Assembly (NCBI RefSeq): GCF_000224145.3
Contig: NC_020179.2
Location: 2,941,885 to 3,005,884, forward strand
Direction: 5' to 3'
From: Ciona intestinalis
Taxonomy: Eukaryota > Chordata > Ascidiacea > Phlebobranchia > Cionidae
Length of the DNA: 64,000 bases
Positions 9,480 to 20,912 of this stretch are shown in pieces. The position numbers and the translations under genes are program-made. The number at the start of each line of letters is the position of its first letter. The first letter of the stretch is position 1. A model generated the notes under the pieces. It had not been told where the DNA came from. It did no database searches and was given only the letters and a program-made list of their open reading frames with translations.

Positions 9480-12228
9480 ATGAAGCGATCGTTAGAAAAG
9501 GTGGCTGGTCTGTTATACAGAACGTCTCTTTTAACTGTACCGCATCGAAGCAAATTTAACTCAAACCTCGTGCGAACTGTTCAGACAAATGTAAAGTTAC
9601 ATCACAGGTGGTTTATATAAAATATGAAGTGAAAATTATGTTTAAATCGTGCAAAATTTCTTGGCATTTAAGTCTTGTGATTTGTTTAACATTATTGAAT
9701 TGTTATAACAGCAATCATAGTATTACAAACGCCGGTACTTCAATATTTGCACAAGGTGTGAAATTCAAATTGTTTAAAATACGTCACTTTTTAACTGATA
9801 AGTAGATTTCAAATGTTACTTTTGTACAAGAAGAACTGTTGAGTACGAGTGGTTTCAAAAATGTTCTTATACATTTAACTTAGTTTTTGTAATACGTAAA
9901 TTTGTGCCCAAATCTCAGGTCACTTAACATGTATTAGGGCGTATAGGAACTCATTATTATAATGTAGGGCAACGATTGTTAGCAGAAAGTAGTAAATTGG
10001 GTATAGATAATTTGGAATATGTTTTCTATGCACATTTACTTTAAACATAAAATATAAAATGCAGTGTATTTTGACACAATTAACATTTGATGTTCCAATT
10101 ACCTACAAAATTGCATATGTGGTAATTTGTAAGCGGGCACGAGGTGTGTGAAACAGAACGCCAACAGCTGTTGTTGCCCCAATTATCCTTATAAGAATAA
10201 AAAAGTGACATTTATCCATTCTTTTATTCAGACCTATCTGCATTTATTCTCATGTAAGCCAGCGGAATCTCTACGAGCCTTTACCTGAGGCTACAGTCGA
10301 ACATGTTCCAACTTTTTATGATCAATATGTTTTCCCACAACCTCCAGATGTTATATCAGAAGAAGAACATACAGGTAAAAAGATTGCCTTATCTTTAATT
10401 CATTATAAACATTATGTTTAACTACTTTTGCTGCCAGTTATTAAGAAATGTTTTTCTACCTACCTGGTATATATATATATAATTATTGTCACGAAATGTT
10501 AGAATAAAAAAAGTAATTTTATTCTAACATTTCGTGACAATACTTTATCAGAATTTTTAATTTTATATCTGCATTGAATATCTATTGTACAATATAACCA
10601 CTAAACAGTAATAAACTTATGGCCTTACATAGGAGTTTTTTAATTACAAATTTTTTTAGGAAATTTAAAAAACATTCAAGTAACAAAGTTTACTAGAATA
10701 CTATTGCTTGTTTAAAACAAAATAACAACACAATTTTTTACAAAAACTGAATTTGCAAAAGTTTTCATGTGAAAACTGTTAAGTGTTGCTAAAAAAAATA
10801 AAAGGTCAAATATAAATATGTTACCATTGTGGGTAGGGATGCACATTACAGAATTTCGAATCCATGAGAGTCCAAATTATCAATCATGCACTAAAAATAT
10901 TATTTACCAAAAAATAAACATGGAACTCATAAGTGGNNNNNNNNNNNNNNNNNNNNNNNNNNNNNNNNNNNNNNNNNNNNNNNNNNCACAAAGTAACATA
11001 CATGGTAACTCGTAAGCTGGCGCGAGGTGTTAAACCGTGTTATAACGACTGTCGCGCGATGATAAAGTAAGTTACATTCATTCATTCAAATATATAATAG
11101 TAGCTTTTTGTTTCTACAGTTGTAATACGTAAAGTAAATGAATGCATTGCTGAAGCTCAAAACCAACGATTGTTTGCTGTGGTTGTGTATGGGGCCAAAC
11201 ATTACAAAGTGACAGACCTTGATTTAATTCAAACTACTGGTTATATAGACGCAGAACCTGGGGAGAAAATACGACTTGAAAAGGTGAAGTAAAGTGTTAT
11301 CGTTTTAATTAAAATCATTAGTTTCGAATCAAAATCTAAAATGGGCAGTTTTTGTAAATAACTATAATGGGTCTACCAGTAATTCAAAAATAAATATCTA
11401 AAGCATGCAAAATATAGAAGTTACAAAATATAGGCTATAGGTGTAAAAATACATTAGGGCCTAATGTGTAGGCCTATGGAATAAAAAGTATATATTTGAA
11501 AAAAATCTAAAAGTGTATAAAAGCAAAATATTCTAACCAAAATAACCTACAGTAACAATTTATAAAGTTTAAAAAAATAAAATTATATATATTTATAAAT
11601 GAGATTAAAATGGAACTAATTTTTTATATCAGGTTTTTATTGCTCAATTAAAGAAATAAATTTTATTTTAGGTTTTACTTGTTGGTGGAAAAGATTTCAC
11701 AATTGTTGGTCGTCCGATATTGAAACGTAGTTTGGCGAAAGTAGAAGCGGTTGTGGTGGAAAAAACTCCAGGAGCTCAAAAAATAATTCAACGTTATATT
11801 AAAAAGAAAAATTTTCAAAGAAAATACGGTAAGATGTTGAATGAATGTAACTTGCTTTATCCTTGCGGAGCCGGAATGCGACAGTTCGGAATGCGACATA
11901 ACACTTTTTTTATAATTTTCATGGCCGGAAAACGACAGTTTTCGTAACACTTTTTTATAATTTTTATGGCCGGAAAACGACAGTTTTTATATGTAACTTG
12001 CTTTATTTTTGCGTGGCCGGAAAACGACAGTTTTTATAAGGTGTTCTGTTTCATCCACCTTGTGCCACCTTAGGAGTTACTATGTATGTATGTATCTTTA
12101 TGGGTAAATGTTGGTAAAATACTAGAGTGCACAGAGTTGTTTAAACATAAATTTATATTGCAGTTTATACACCTGTGCATACTGTGCTGAGAATAACTCG
12201 TGTAGAAGCATATCCGGGCATTGAATGA
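9480..12228 (+). CDS. MRPL21: Mitochondrial ribosomal protein L21 (bL21m)
   Basis: Five exons: 9480-9607, 10232-10374, 11120-11283, 11672-11828, 12164-12228, giving 218 residues with closed phases. The first about 40 residues are basic, Ser/Thr-rich and free of acidic runs, as expected of a mitochondrial targeting segment. The bL21 core starts in exon 3: FAVVVYGAKHYKVTDLDLI, then IDAEPGEKIRLEKVLLVGG, FTIVGRP and VEAVVVEKT. It ends with KKKNFQRKYG and HTVLRITRVEAYPGIE, matching the order of segments in animal MRPL21 (about 205 aa in human). The product is a structural protein of the mitochondrial large ribosomal subunit. An N gap (10937-10986) and several SINE tails lie in intron 2, none touching exons. 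AGPAT5 starts only 349 bp downstream on the same strand. Confidence 0.93.
10105..10229 (+). mobile_element. SINE tail, family B
   Basis: Diverged tail copy with GTAAGCGGGCACGAGGTGTG, GAAACAGAACGCC and a TTTATCCATTC end. It finishes two bases before the exon 2 acceptor of MRPL21. Confidence 0.6.
10484..10542. repeat. Perfect 26-bp hairpin with 7-base loop
   Basis: Arms at 10484-10509 and 10517-10542 are exact reverse complements (TATTGTCACGAAATGTTAG... against ...CTAACATTTCGTGACAATA), with loop AAAGTAA. It lies in MRPL21 intron 2, next to an AT microsatellite. Confidence 0.9.
10937..10986. other. Assembly gap (50 N)
   Basis: The gap lies in MRPL21 intron 2, bounded on the right by a SINE tail. 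Repeat content probably caused the break. Confidence 0.95.
10987..11089 (+). mobile_element. SINE tail, family B
   Basis: Starts at the gap edge with CACAAAGTAACATACATGG and ends in TTCATTCATTCA; its head may lie in the gap. Confidence 0.75.
11835..12080 (-). mobile_element. SINE tail with internal tandem copies, family B
   Basis: Begins (element 3' end) with TTGAATGAATGTAACTTGC in minus orientation. The ATGGCCGGAAAACGACAG segment is repeated several times, then a normal tail half follows. It starts 7 bp after the exon 4 donor of MRPL21. Confidence 0.7.
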
Positions 12229-12577
12229 GTGGACCTTGACTTCTCATATCTATTCATTCTTCAGCATCAAATCGTTGAACTTCACTCTTTAAAATGTGGC
12301 CATAATTTTACTTGCTGTGAACAACCAACTGTAAAATTTTTGGACATTTTTGCCTTTCTAAGTTAGTTAAACAAGAAAGAGGAAAAGGATTTTTGTGCTA
12401 AACCAATCAAACACCACCTTCTGGACTTTGTTTTATCACTTTAATATCAAGCTGCTCCTTCATATTGATAATCTGTTTCATGCCTTTTTATAGCAGATAA
12501 TTATTTCTGACTTGAATTTTGTTTGTAGAGCTGTTATATCATGTAGGTAGTTTATAGGTACCACACTGTTATTAATT

Positions 12578-15500
12578 ATGTCAGTCCTTGCAAGTTTGGT
12601 ACGATGTCTTGTGGCTTGTTTTGCTTGTTTGGTGATCTTCTGCTCTGTACCTGTTTATGTGGTATTACTGGTCAGGTAAGTTACATTCTAAAATTTATGA
12701 CTTAATTTTTAAATATATATATGTTTTTTATTGGGGAGACTAATCTGGATTTTCATTAAAGTAAAAATAGAATTAATTATGTGAAATATTAAAACATGTG
12801 TAAAGTACGGTACATTCTGTAATTGGTAATTACCTACAGTTTAATCATACATTAAGTTGAAGGTGTGGCTTTTACCACTTATGGTAATTAAGGGATTTGC
12901 AGTAATTCTAATTATATGCTGGTGGCAATTTACAATTAAATTAAGAAGATTTTCTTGTACCATCTAAAGTAAAGCTTAATTACTCTTTAATTTTCATGAA
13001 TAATCCTAGAAAATATAATATGCAACTTTTATCCTGCAATAGGTTATAAATTAATATGTTCTTTTTGCATCAATTTTTAACTAAAATTTTGTAATTTTAA
13101 CTCATAAGGTGCATAAAATATGGCACCTATGTGAAAACAACTATTTCTGATAATCGCATCAGTTTTAAGAAATTATTTCAATTTTTCAGTTGGATGGTAA
13201 TTTCAATCCCACTACCTGAAACATGGTTTCATATCATGGAGGATGGTTTATGGGGGTGGTATCAAAGTGTGGTGGTGTTCTTTTTCGAACACTGTACTGG
13301 TATGTTTGTTTTTATGATTGTTTCTTAAGTTGTTCAATTAATGTAAACACAGATTCTTTCACTTGTTGCAATCATTTCACATTATTTTATTCTAATTTAA
13401 TGAGATTGTGTAAATGTTAAATTTAATTTGTTTGCAAGTTTATATATGTGTTTCTAACTATGTAACAAACATTCAAAAAATTATTTCAACTTAAGACTTG
13501 TGTTTTGACATAGAAACAGGCAAATGTTCAAGTCATTATTTATTAATACAAACAGCCATTTCCCAACCAAGCCTATAACCGCATAACATAAATGGCTTGT
13601 TTGTCGGCTAGGTGTAGCGACTACGCTTATTTTCCTCCAAATAAATGTAGATATGTTTTTAACTGTAATTGTGTTTTAACAACTGTAGTTTCGTCGCTAT
13701 ATCCTGTCTTTCGTTTAAAATATTTCTAAATCTTTACTACTGTAATTGAAGAGACAAACAAAATTATTATTGTTAAATATTATTTTTTAACTGTAAGTGT
13801 GTTTTAACGACTGTCGTTTTGTCGCTATATCCTTTCTTAACTTTAAAAAAAATATTCTTTGATTTTGCTATTGTGTAATCATTACTATTCTAACAAAAAG
13901 ATATCAACACAACATTAATGTTTTATAGGAGTGGAGTTATACATAGAAGGTAACATACCAAAGATTAAGGAAAACTGCATCGTTATCAGCAATCATCAAT
14001 GTTTGGTGGATTGGATTGTGGCCGACTTTGTTGCGATTCGGTAAAAAATCAACTAAAAAAACTTCCTTTTCGTACCACGTCTTATGTTAACTTGTGTTTT
14101 CTTTATACAATAGCCTTTTCAAGTTTTTATACCATAAAAAAATGTTTAATAGCCTTTTCATACCATTTCTTGGCTTATCTTAATATTTCTTTTTTTTTGC
14201 AAAAAGGTAACCTTTTTTGTCATTGCAATAATTTAACATAATACATAAAGCAATAGATTTATGTTATATTATGTTATGTATGGGTTTATATGGTTCATAA
14301 TATTTTTTCATTATATTAAGTTTAACAAGAAGACAACTAGTTATAATGAAAAACTTTTTATCTCATATATATATATATATATCCATTTCTTGGCTTTTAT
14401 AATATATATATATATATATATATGATTTTTGAACAATTTGTTTACCCACAGTCAAGGAATGGTAGGCCACATGCGTTATGTCTTCAAGAACAGCCTTAAA
14501 TATTATCCATTGTATGGGTTTGGATTTGGAGTACATGGAGGGGTGTTTGTAAGAAGAGATGGGAAATACAATGATGACAACATGAAAAAAACACTGAATA
14601 AACTCATTAGAAGGTAATAATGTTTGTTTTTCAACTAAATACTTCTTCCAACCAACTAAATGTAAACATGTTTTTAACTGTAAGCTTGTTTTAACAACTG
14701 TTGTTTTGTCGCTATATCCTGTCTTTTCGTTTAAAAATTTCCAAATCTTCGCTACTGAAATTGAAGAGACAAATCAAAGTTATTATTATTGAATATAATT
14801 TTTTTTACCTGTAAGTGTGTTTTAAGGACTGTTGTTTTGTTGCTATATCCTGTCTTTACTTTTAAAAAATTAATATTTGCTAAAAATATATAGGTTATTA
14901 TTATTTGTATCTTAAAATGAATGTAGAATTTTCAAGAGGTATGAATAGTTTTTAAGATGTATCATTGACCATTAATTTAATACAGAAAAACAAATCTATA
15001 TTTCCTGGTTTACCCAGAAGGCACAAGATTTTCTCCAGCACGAAAAGACCTACTTGAAAAAAGTCAGTCATTTGCCACAAAAGCTGGTCTTCAACCGCTG
15101 TCACAGGTATTAGGCTTCTAAGCTTTCTACTATACTTATATGAATGAATGTAACTTACTTTATGCTCGCGTGGCCAGAAAGCGACAGTCGTTAAACATGG
15201 ATGTGTCTCGCCCAAGAAGCAAGAACACATACCCTAACAATGGTAGCAGGGAAAAGCCTTGAACCTATTTCCTATGGGTTGGAGGCAGGCGCGCTAAGCA
15301 ACTGTGCTATTTATCATGATAAATAAAAAGATTACTTAATTATTATTATACTAAAGAGTATAGATGACTTAATTATCATTGCTGATAATTAACTGTCATA
15401 TATTATATTAGTATTGTGTAAGCTGACACGGGGTGTATGAACAACGGTTTTATATCGACTTCAGCATATTTGATAGTTATGTTGCAACAGCAAATGTTAC

Positions 15501-16904
15501 GTAACAATTAATGGTAAAATGTTCCAATTCCAGGCAAAGTAATACTAAATGCAACGAGTGTGTAAGCATGTTACACTCATCCATTTATATTAGTTCTTAT
15601 ATTGTGCAATATATGCAGAATCTTTACACAGCTTAGCTTGTATATTTCTTGTGTATTCCCCAGGTTCTCACACCAAGAGTTAAAGCATTTGAATGTACCT
15701 TGAACACATTACGTCATCACGTTCATGCTGTTTACGATATCACAGTCATATATGAAGGAATGCAGAAACACACCAAAGGTAGCTAATAAAGTGTTATATG
15801 TAGTAAACATCTTAACATTACATACGATTTCTAATGCTTATAATATATACATTTGTAACCGCAGTAAATTGGAAAAGCTTGTTGAATGTAACTGCTTTAA
15901 CCTTGCGTAGCTGAAAAACCACAGTCGTAATAATATGGGTGTCCTGTTTTTATACACCTAGTGCCAGCTTTTCAGTTTCGATGTATGTCACTTTGTGGGG
16001 GATTTTTTAGTGTTTTTTTTTTCATTATGTGTGGCTGATAATTTGAACAACCCATTAGTGACCACTGGGTTGGAGCAATCGCCGTTAAGTGTCTTGCCCA
16101 AAGACACATACGCCAACAATGTTAGCAGTGACAAGCTTTGAACCCATTACCTCTAGGTTAGAAGCAGGCGTGCTAACCACTTTGTCATAGCGCCAATTTA
16201 AAAAGTACCTGCATGTTTAAATACAGGAGATAAACGACTTGTAGCACCTACTACATGGCAGTTCATCACTGGTAAATGTCGACGGGTTTATATTCGCTTT
16301 GAGAGGTTTCCCATTGATGATGTTGTCAACTCAATCACGTCACTTAAGAGTGACAACCCTGACACTTCTGGATGTATGTTATGGTTGCATGAAAGATTTT
16401 CTAGCAAAGATAAACTTCTAAAAGACTTTTATGAAAATGGTAAGTATATTAGGGTGGGGAAGATGGGACACCTTTTCATTCTATTTTCTTCATCCATTTA
16501 GTGATAAGCAAAAAACATTTAAAGAATTATAAAACCGTATCCTTAATACTCTCATAGATCGGTATTAATTGTTTAAAACACAATCAGGATATTCGAATAT
16601 TATGTGCTAAAGGTGCCCCATCTTACCCCACAGTAATATATCTTAAAAAGTTTGTGCAGTTTGAAAATGTATTGAAACATTCTTTATAGATGAGACTTCA
16701 AGTCAAGCTATGCAAAAGAAAGCTTCACCTTTAAGCAATGGTTCAAGATGTGTTCTGCCATTATCACAGACACTACCCTCTGCACTTAGTATTATGATAC
16801 TTACTTCTATGATGTTATATTTTCCTTTGACGAGAAGCTTAATGATATGTATTAGTACATTTGGTACAGCTCTATGCGGTTTTTATGCGCATGTTTTCTT
16901 TTAA
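12578..16904 (+). CDS. AGPAT5: Lysophosphatidic acid acyltransferase, AGPAT5 type
   Basis: Eight exons: 12578-12675, 13190-13299, 13929-14040, 14452-14613, 14986-15106, 15664-15778, 16227-16439, 16690-16904, giving 381 residues (human AGPAT5 is about 364). The N-terminus is a membrane segment (residues about 8-32). The acyltransferase domain carries the NHX4D catalytic motif at 91-97 (NHQCLVD), followed by the family-typical WIVADF, then GHMRYV, PLYGFGFGVHGG, and the EGTR motif at 172-175. LTPRVKAF and the C-terminal hydrophobic segments also match the AGPAT5 rather than the AGPAT1/2 branch. The enzyme adds an acyl chain to lysophosphatidate to make phosphatidate in ER, nuclear-envelope or mitochondrial membranes. 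SINE and family C copies crowd its introns. It follows MRPL21 closely and converges with YJU2. Confidence 0.95.
13590..13880 (+). repeat. Two adjacent family C copies
   Basis: One copy (about 13590-13780) ends in a TTATTATTG run and a second, 5'-truncated copy follows (about 13786-13880). Both contain GTTTTAAC, GACTGT or AACTGTAG, and GTCGCTATATCCT. They lie in intron 2 of AGPAT5. Confidence 0.65.
14364..14424. repeat. AT microsatellite pair
   Basis: Two (AT)n runs separated by CCATTTCTTGGCTTTTATA, directly upstream of the exon 4 acceptor of AGPAT5. Confidence 0.85.
14640..14870 (+). repeat. Two adjacent family C copies
   Basis: Same arrangement as at 13590-13880: a copy ending in TTATTATTATTG (about 14795) followed directly by a truncated copy. 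The repeated two-copy arrangement suggests that the dimer itself was copied. Confidence 0.65.
15139..15304 (-). mobile_element. Internally deleted SINE, family B
   Basis: The tail (minus orientation, GAATGAATGTAACTTACTT) joins directly to the body and head (ACACATACCCTAACAATGGT, GAACCTATTTCC), lacking the middle section. Confidence 0.65.
15884..16194 (-). mobile_element. Near full-length composite SINE, family B
   Basis: On the minus strand the element begins at 16194 with a tRNA-like head: an A-box-like segment near GTGGTTAGCACGCC and a B-box-like GGTTCAAAGC. A body with CCCAGTGGTCACTAATGGG follows, then the shared tail. It lies in intron 6 of AGPAT5. Confidence 0.75.
16445..16640 (+). mobile_element. 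Foldback MITE, family A
   Basis: Left end TATATTAGGGTGGGGAAGA, right end CTTACCCCACAGTAATA. It starts 6 bp after the exon 7 donor of AGPAT5. Confidence 0.85.
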
Positions 16905-17423
16905 ACAACTTTAATATAGTTTTAGTACAATCACATGTATATGCACTAGTAACATGTCAGAGATTTGATACAGCCGTTACTACGCTTTATTTTTAGCTGC
17001 TGCCCAAGGCTTCACTTGTGATTATATCACTGTAAATATTTCTCTAGTACAACTTTGCTATACCTGTCTGTACTCAGATTTATTTATTTTATAGCAACAT
17101 ATTGTTTCTTAAGCTTTTCTGTAAGAAGCAACACAGATATTTTGTATTTTTTCAGCGATGGTATTTATGAATCTGCTAGTTTAAATGCTTTGTATTGCAT
17201 TTTATTGATTTATGCACATTAAAAAAATGTTTTAAGTTTTTGACTACTGCACCTTTTGAACAGGTGGTATTCACTATGTTATAAAAACTCTATATTAAAA
17301 TGGGTATTGATTTATGCAGAAAAAAATGTTTTAATTTTTTGATTACTGCACCACGCACCCCTTAAACAGGTTAGAGTATTCATTTTGTTTTAAAAACCTA
17401 ATGTTAAAATGAGGCTACAGAAT

Positions 17424-20400
17424 TTAGTCCGAATCTGTTTCATTGCTACTACTGTTACTTCCATAACCACCAAGTAAGGATAAACCAACTGGTTTTGCAG
17501 GTTCAGTAGTTTTACTCTTAGTGGCTCCAACTCCATTTAGATTTTCAGGATTGTCTTTTACAGGCTGCTCCAGTTTTTTATGAGTGTTTTGGGAAGTACT
17601 TGGTTCATTGTTTGAAGCTTTGGTCGTTTTTCTCACTATTCCCAGCAATGCCGCAGTTTTCTTTTTTGATTTCACATCAAGTTTCTGCATTTTGCTTGTG
17701 GACGCCTCACCGCTCTGTTACAAAAAATAAACATTAGAAAATATTGATTAAAAGTAAAAGTTCGGGTGACACCCACCGTTCGCCTATGTGTACACTGGCA
17801 CCTTTTGAGCATATTTTTATCAGCGTATTACTATAGTAAAAAAGTGAATAGTTTTTGAGAAAAATGGAGATATGCAATCTTTTCCCCTACATCAGTTAGG
17901 ATGCTGGATGCCTCTATTGGTCGTTTCTTTGTGTCCGGAGTCTTCTTATCTTCTTCATCACTGTCATCATCCTGTAATCTCCGGATCATATGGTTATCAA
18001 AAATTTTCCTAAAGAGGACAGACATGAAGTTATCTTCTGTTGGTTTGGTTAGAGTACTTGTTTATGGAGCATCAAACAAATGTTTTGTTTCAACAACTGT
18101 TGTTTTGTCGCTATATCCTGTCTTTTCGTTTAAAAAATTTCTAAATCTTTGCTACCGGCATCGAAGAGTCAAATAAAGTTATTATTATTATTATTAAAAT
18201 GACCACAACATCTGAAGGGGAAATGTTATTAAATTTTTTTACCAAAACCCAGAAAAATTAATTAATTAATGTGGAAACGAAAGCCTTTTGCTTGGCTTGT
18301 TTTTGTTTGTATAGACCCTTAACAGCCGGGTAAAAGCGGTTTTACTTATAAAACTTTGGAGCTAAATATATTAATGTCACTCCCGTTTTAAAAGCTGGGG
18401 TAACAGGCATGAGGAAACTAAAATGTTACACTTATGCTTATAGTATTACCATGCTTCGAGTTTTACATTGCGCTGAATTCTGCAACAATATGGGTTTCCC
18501 TAACATTATATCTATAACAACATCTCGTACCTTACTTCTTCATCCTCCTCTTGCTTCAACCTCGCAATTCTCTCTTCTTCTGACTCCTGGCGTTTCCGTA
18601 GCAACCCATCATAATCAAGACCAGCCACACGTTCATTCAACTCCCGTAACTCCTCCAAACTCTCCATCATTTCCATCTCCCGCTTCGAATCCCGAGTTCT
18701 GATCTCCAACATCTTAAAAGGAAGAAAATTAAAATACATAATGGTACAGTGCAGTGGTTAGCAAGTCTGCTTCTAACTCAAGAGGTCATGGGTTCAAGGC
18801 TTGACCCTGCTATTATTGTGGGTGTGTGTGTGTGTCTTTGGACAAAGCGTTCCCTTCAACATTGTTCAAGACCAAGATATTAGCAATACATGGCTACTGC
18901 TGTATTGTGGTATAATTACAGTTGTCTCATCCCTACCTTCATTGGATTAGCTTCATCTGCATCTTTTTTCTCCTGTAGTCGTTTCTCTTCTTGTTCCAAC
19001 AACTTTTCTGCCTCAAAATTCCTCGTAGCCCCATGTTCGATTGCATAATCCATATTCTCAGGGTCAGTCTAAAAGAAAACAGTTTTATAATAACAATAAC
19101 AACATTATTTGTCTATTCGATTACGATAGGGAAGATTTAAAAATATTTTAAACAAAAAGACAGGATATAGCAACAAAACAACAGTTGTTAAAACAGGCTT
19201 ACAGTTAAAAACATATTTATCTCGTTGGAAGAAAATAAGCGTGGTCACTACACTTAGCAGACAAACAAATTTATGTTTAATTAATAATTATCAATTATTA
19301 TCAAGTTAGTCTTCTAATCTAATGGAAACAAAAGTTCGCGCAAAGATACATCTCGTTCAGTGGGTTTATTACTAGAAAAAAAGTCAAAATCAATATCAAA
19401 CATGTTCAAAATATTTTTAGTAATAATAAAGCTTTGATAGTCGTAATGACCTTGAATGTAATTTCCGCCACGCATTTTGTGCATTTGATATAGAATCTGT
19501 AGATCCTTAGACCAAGATAATCTTCAGTCTGGACAGTTTCCATTCTAGCGTTAAATTTCGTTCCTTTGTAGATGTAATTGCCACAGGTTTTGCATCTGTA
19601 ATAGAACAATAAATAAACATTTATGCTAAGTATGTTCAAACTGACACATTAAAGTTTTACAGCATGAAAATAACAATGAATGAGTTTATGAGTGTAACTT
19701 ATTTACCCATACATGGCAAAGACATTCATTGTAACACAGGTGTTCTTTTTTCATACACCTTGTGCTTGCTTACAAGTTACCACGTATGTAACTTTGTGGG
19801 TGATGTTTTTGAGGTGAGAGTTTTTACTTTATACATGGCTGACAATTTGGACAACCCATTAGTGACCACTGGGTTGGAGGAATTGTTATTAATTATCTTT
19901 CTCAGAAACACATATGACCGAAATTGTAGCAGCGACAGGCCTTAAACTCGTAACCTCTAGGTTAGAGACAGGTGCGCTAATCATTATGCTAGGCACCAGG
20001 AAAGAAGCATTGCTACATAATATTCCGTCACAACAAAACAATTTTACAAGGGGAAAAGCTAGGACACATACTACAGAATTGACATATACCTCATATGAAA
20101 TGGGGCCATAACACGGATAACATATTGTCTGTCTTTGGCTCGCTTAAGCTTGGGTATTTTAGAAGGATCATAATCAGGAGGGTAGTATTTCTGCAAAGAG
20201 ATTTGACTGATTTAGCTTGTAAATGTGGTAATATTGTATATGGTAAATACGTTTTTGGATTAATAAACAGAATTACAGTTAAAAGAATAACAAATAGTAT
20301 TTCTGTAAGAGATTTGACTGATTTAGCTTGAAAAATTGGAAACTATGCATAGTAAGTAAAGGAGTTTTTAAATTTTCAAACAGAAATACAGTTAAAAGAA

Positions 20401-20440
20401 TAATGAATAAACGTACGTTTAGAACTTTTCGTTCGGACAT
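17424..20440 (-). CDS. YJU2: Splicing factor YJU2 (CCDC94)
   Basis: Seven exons: 20417-20440, 20090-20190, 19451-19595, 18937-19068, 18531-18712, 17891-18008, 17424-17714, giving 330 residues with closed phases (human about 323). It opens MSERKVLN, then [17 protein letters not shown] and APFHM. The zinc-binding part follows: [18 protein letters not shown] and, 30-odd residues on, [15 protein letters not shown], giving two CXXC pairs. The middle is a charged coiled coil ([20 protein letters not shown]). The tail is low-complexity and ends with a GGYG-Ser-rich segment, as in the human protein. YJU2 is a step-one spliceosome factor that helps branching of the 5' splice site. The donor of exon 3 (GTCATT) is weak, but the junction restores the family's ITFKTDPEN sequence. 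It diverges from the SRSF7 gene 472 bp away. Confidence 0.95.
18068..18195 (+). repeat. Family C copy with (TTA)n tail
   Basis: Contains AACAACTGTTGTTTTGTCGC and ends AATAAAGTTATTATTATTATT. It lies in an intron of YJU2, antisense to it. Confidence 0.7.
18741..18930 (+). mobile_element. SINE head, family B related
   Basis: tRNA-like start GCAGTGGTTAGCAAGTCTGC, B-box-like GGGTTCAAGGC, then a (TG)n run and a short diverged body. The shared tail is absent. It sits between exons 4 and 5 of YJU2. Confidence 0.6.
19099..19340 (-). repeat. Family C copy
   Basis: Same marks as the 6643-6850 copy: ACAACAGTTGTTAAAAC and GAAGAAAATAAGCGTGGTC. It lies in YJU2 intron 3. Confidence 0.65.
19676..19997 (-). 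mobile_element. Near full-length composite SINE, family B
   Basis: Minus-strand tail (TTACATACGTGGTAACTTG), body (CCAGTGGTCACTAATGGG) and tRNA-like head ending near 19997. It lies in YJU2 intron 2. Confidence 0.7.
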
Positions 20441-20912
20441 ACTGCTTTGTCAGTTTATCACAAAAACGAATCAAAAAATTCCGTATTTCTTCTAAATCTG
20501 GTAAAAACAGAGACTTGACGTTGTATATTTGAATGTATATATACACACAGTATAAGCTTATTTTATTGCAAACAAACCAAACAGACGTAAACACAACACA
20601 AGACACTCGGATATCAAAACACAAACACGCTACTACTCCCCAATCATATTCGTTCCGCTTGCTTTGCTCTTTATTACGTCACCAACACTCGCCGCTTCTT
20701 TTTTATGACGTCAGAAAAAATGGCGCCATTGCGATAGAAGGAAGTTTGTGACAAAGCGATGTCTAATTTGCCTGTTTTGCGGATAAGAAAATCGCATTTA
20801 AAAGAGCCACTGTGCATTTATTTTTCATTTCTTTATACATAAGCGTCTGTCTTATTATTTTTTTATAACTTTTTAATAGATTTAGTTTTTACCAGTACGC
20901 AGATTTGTTAAA
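20441..20912. promoter_or_regulatory. Divergent promoter, YJU2 / SRSF7
   Basis: Both genes start within 472 bp of each other and point outward. The centre holds TTACGTCA (about 20687-20694), a perfect CRE palindrome TGACGTCA (20706-20713), and directly after it the YY1/E2F-like palindrome AAAATGGCGCCATTG. No TATA box is seen. The layout fits a shared housekeeping promoter for two splicing factors; the factor names are inferred from motifs only. Confidence 0.6.
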
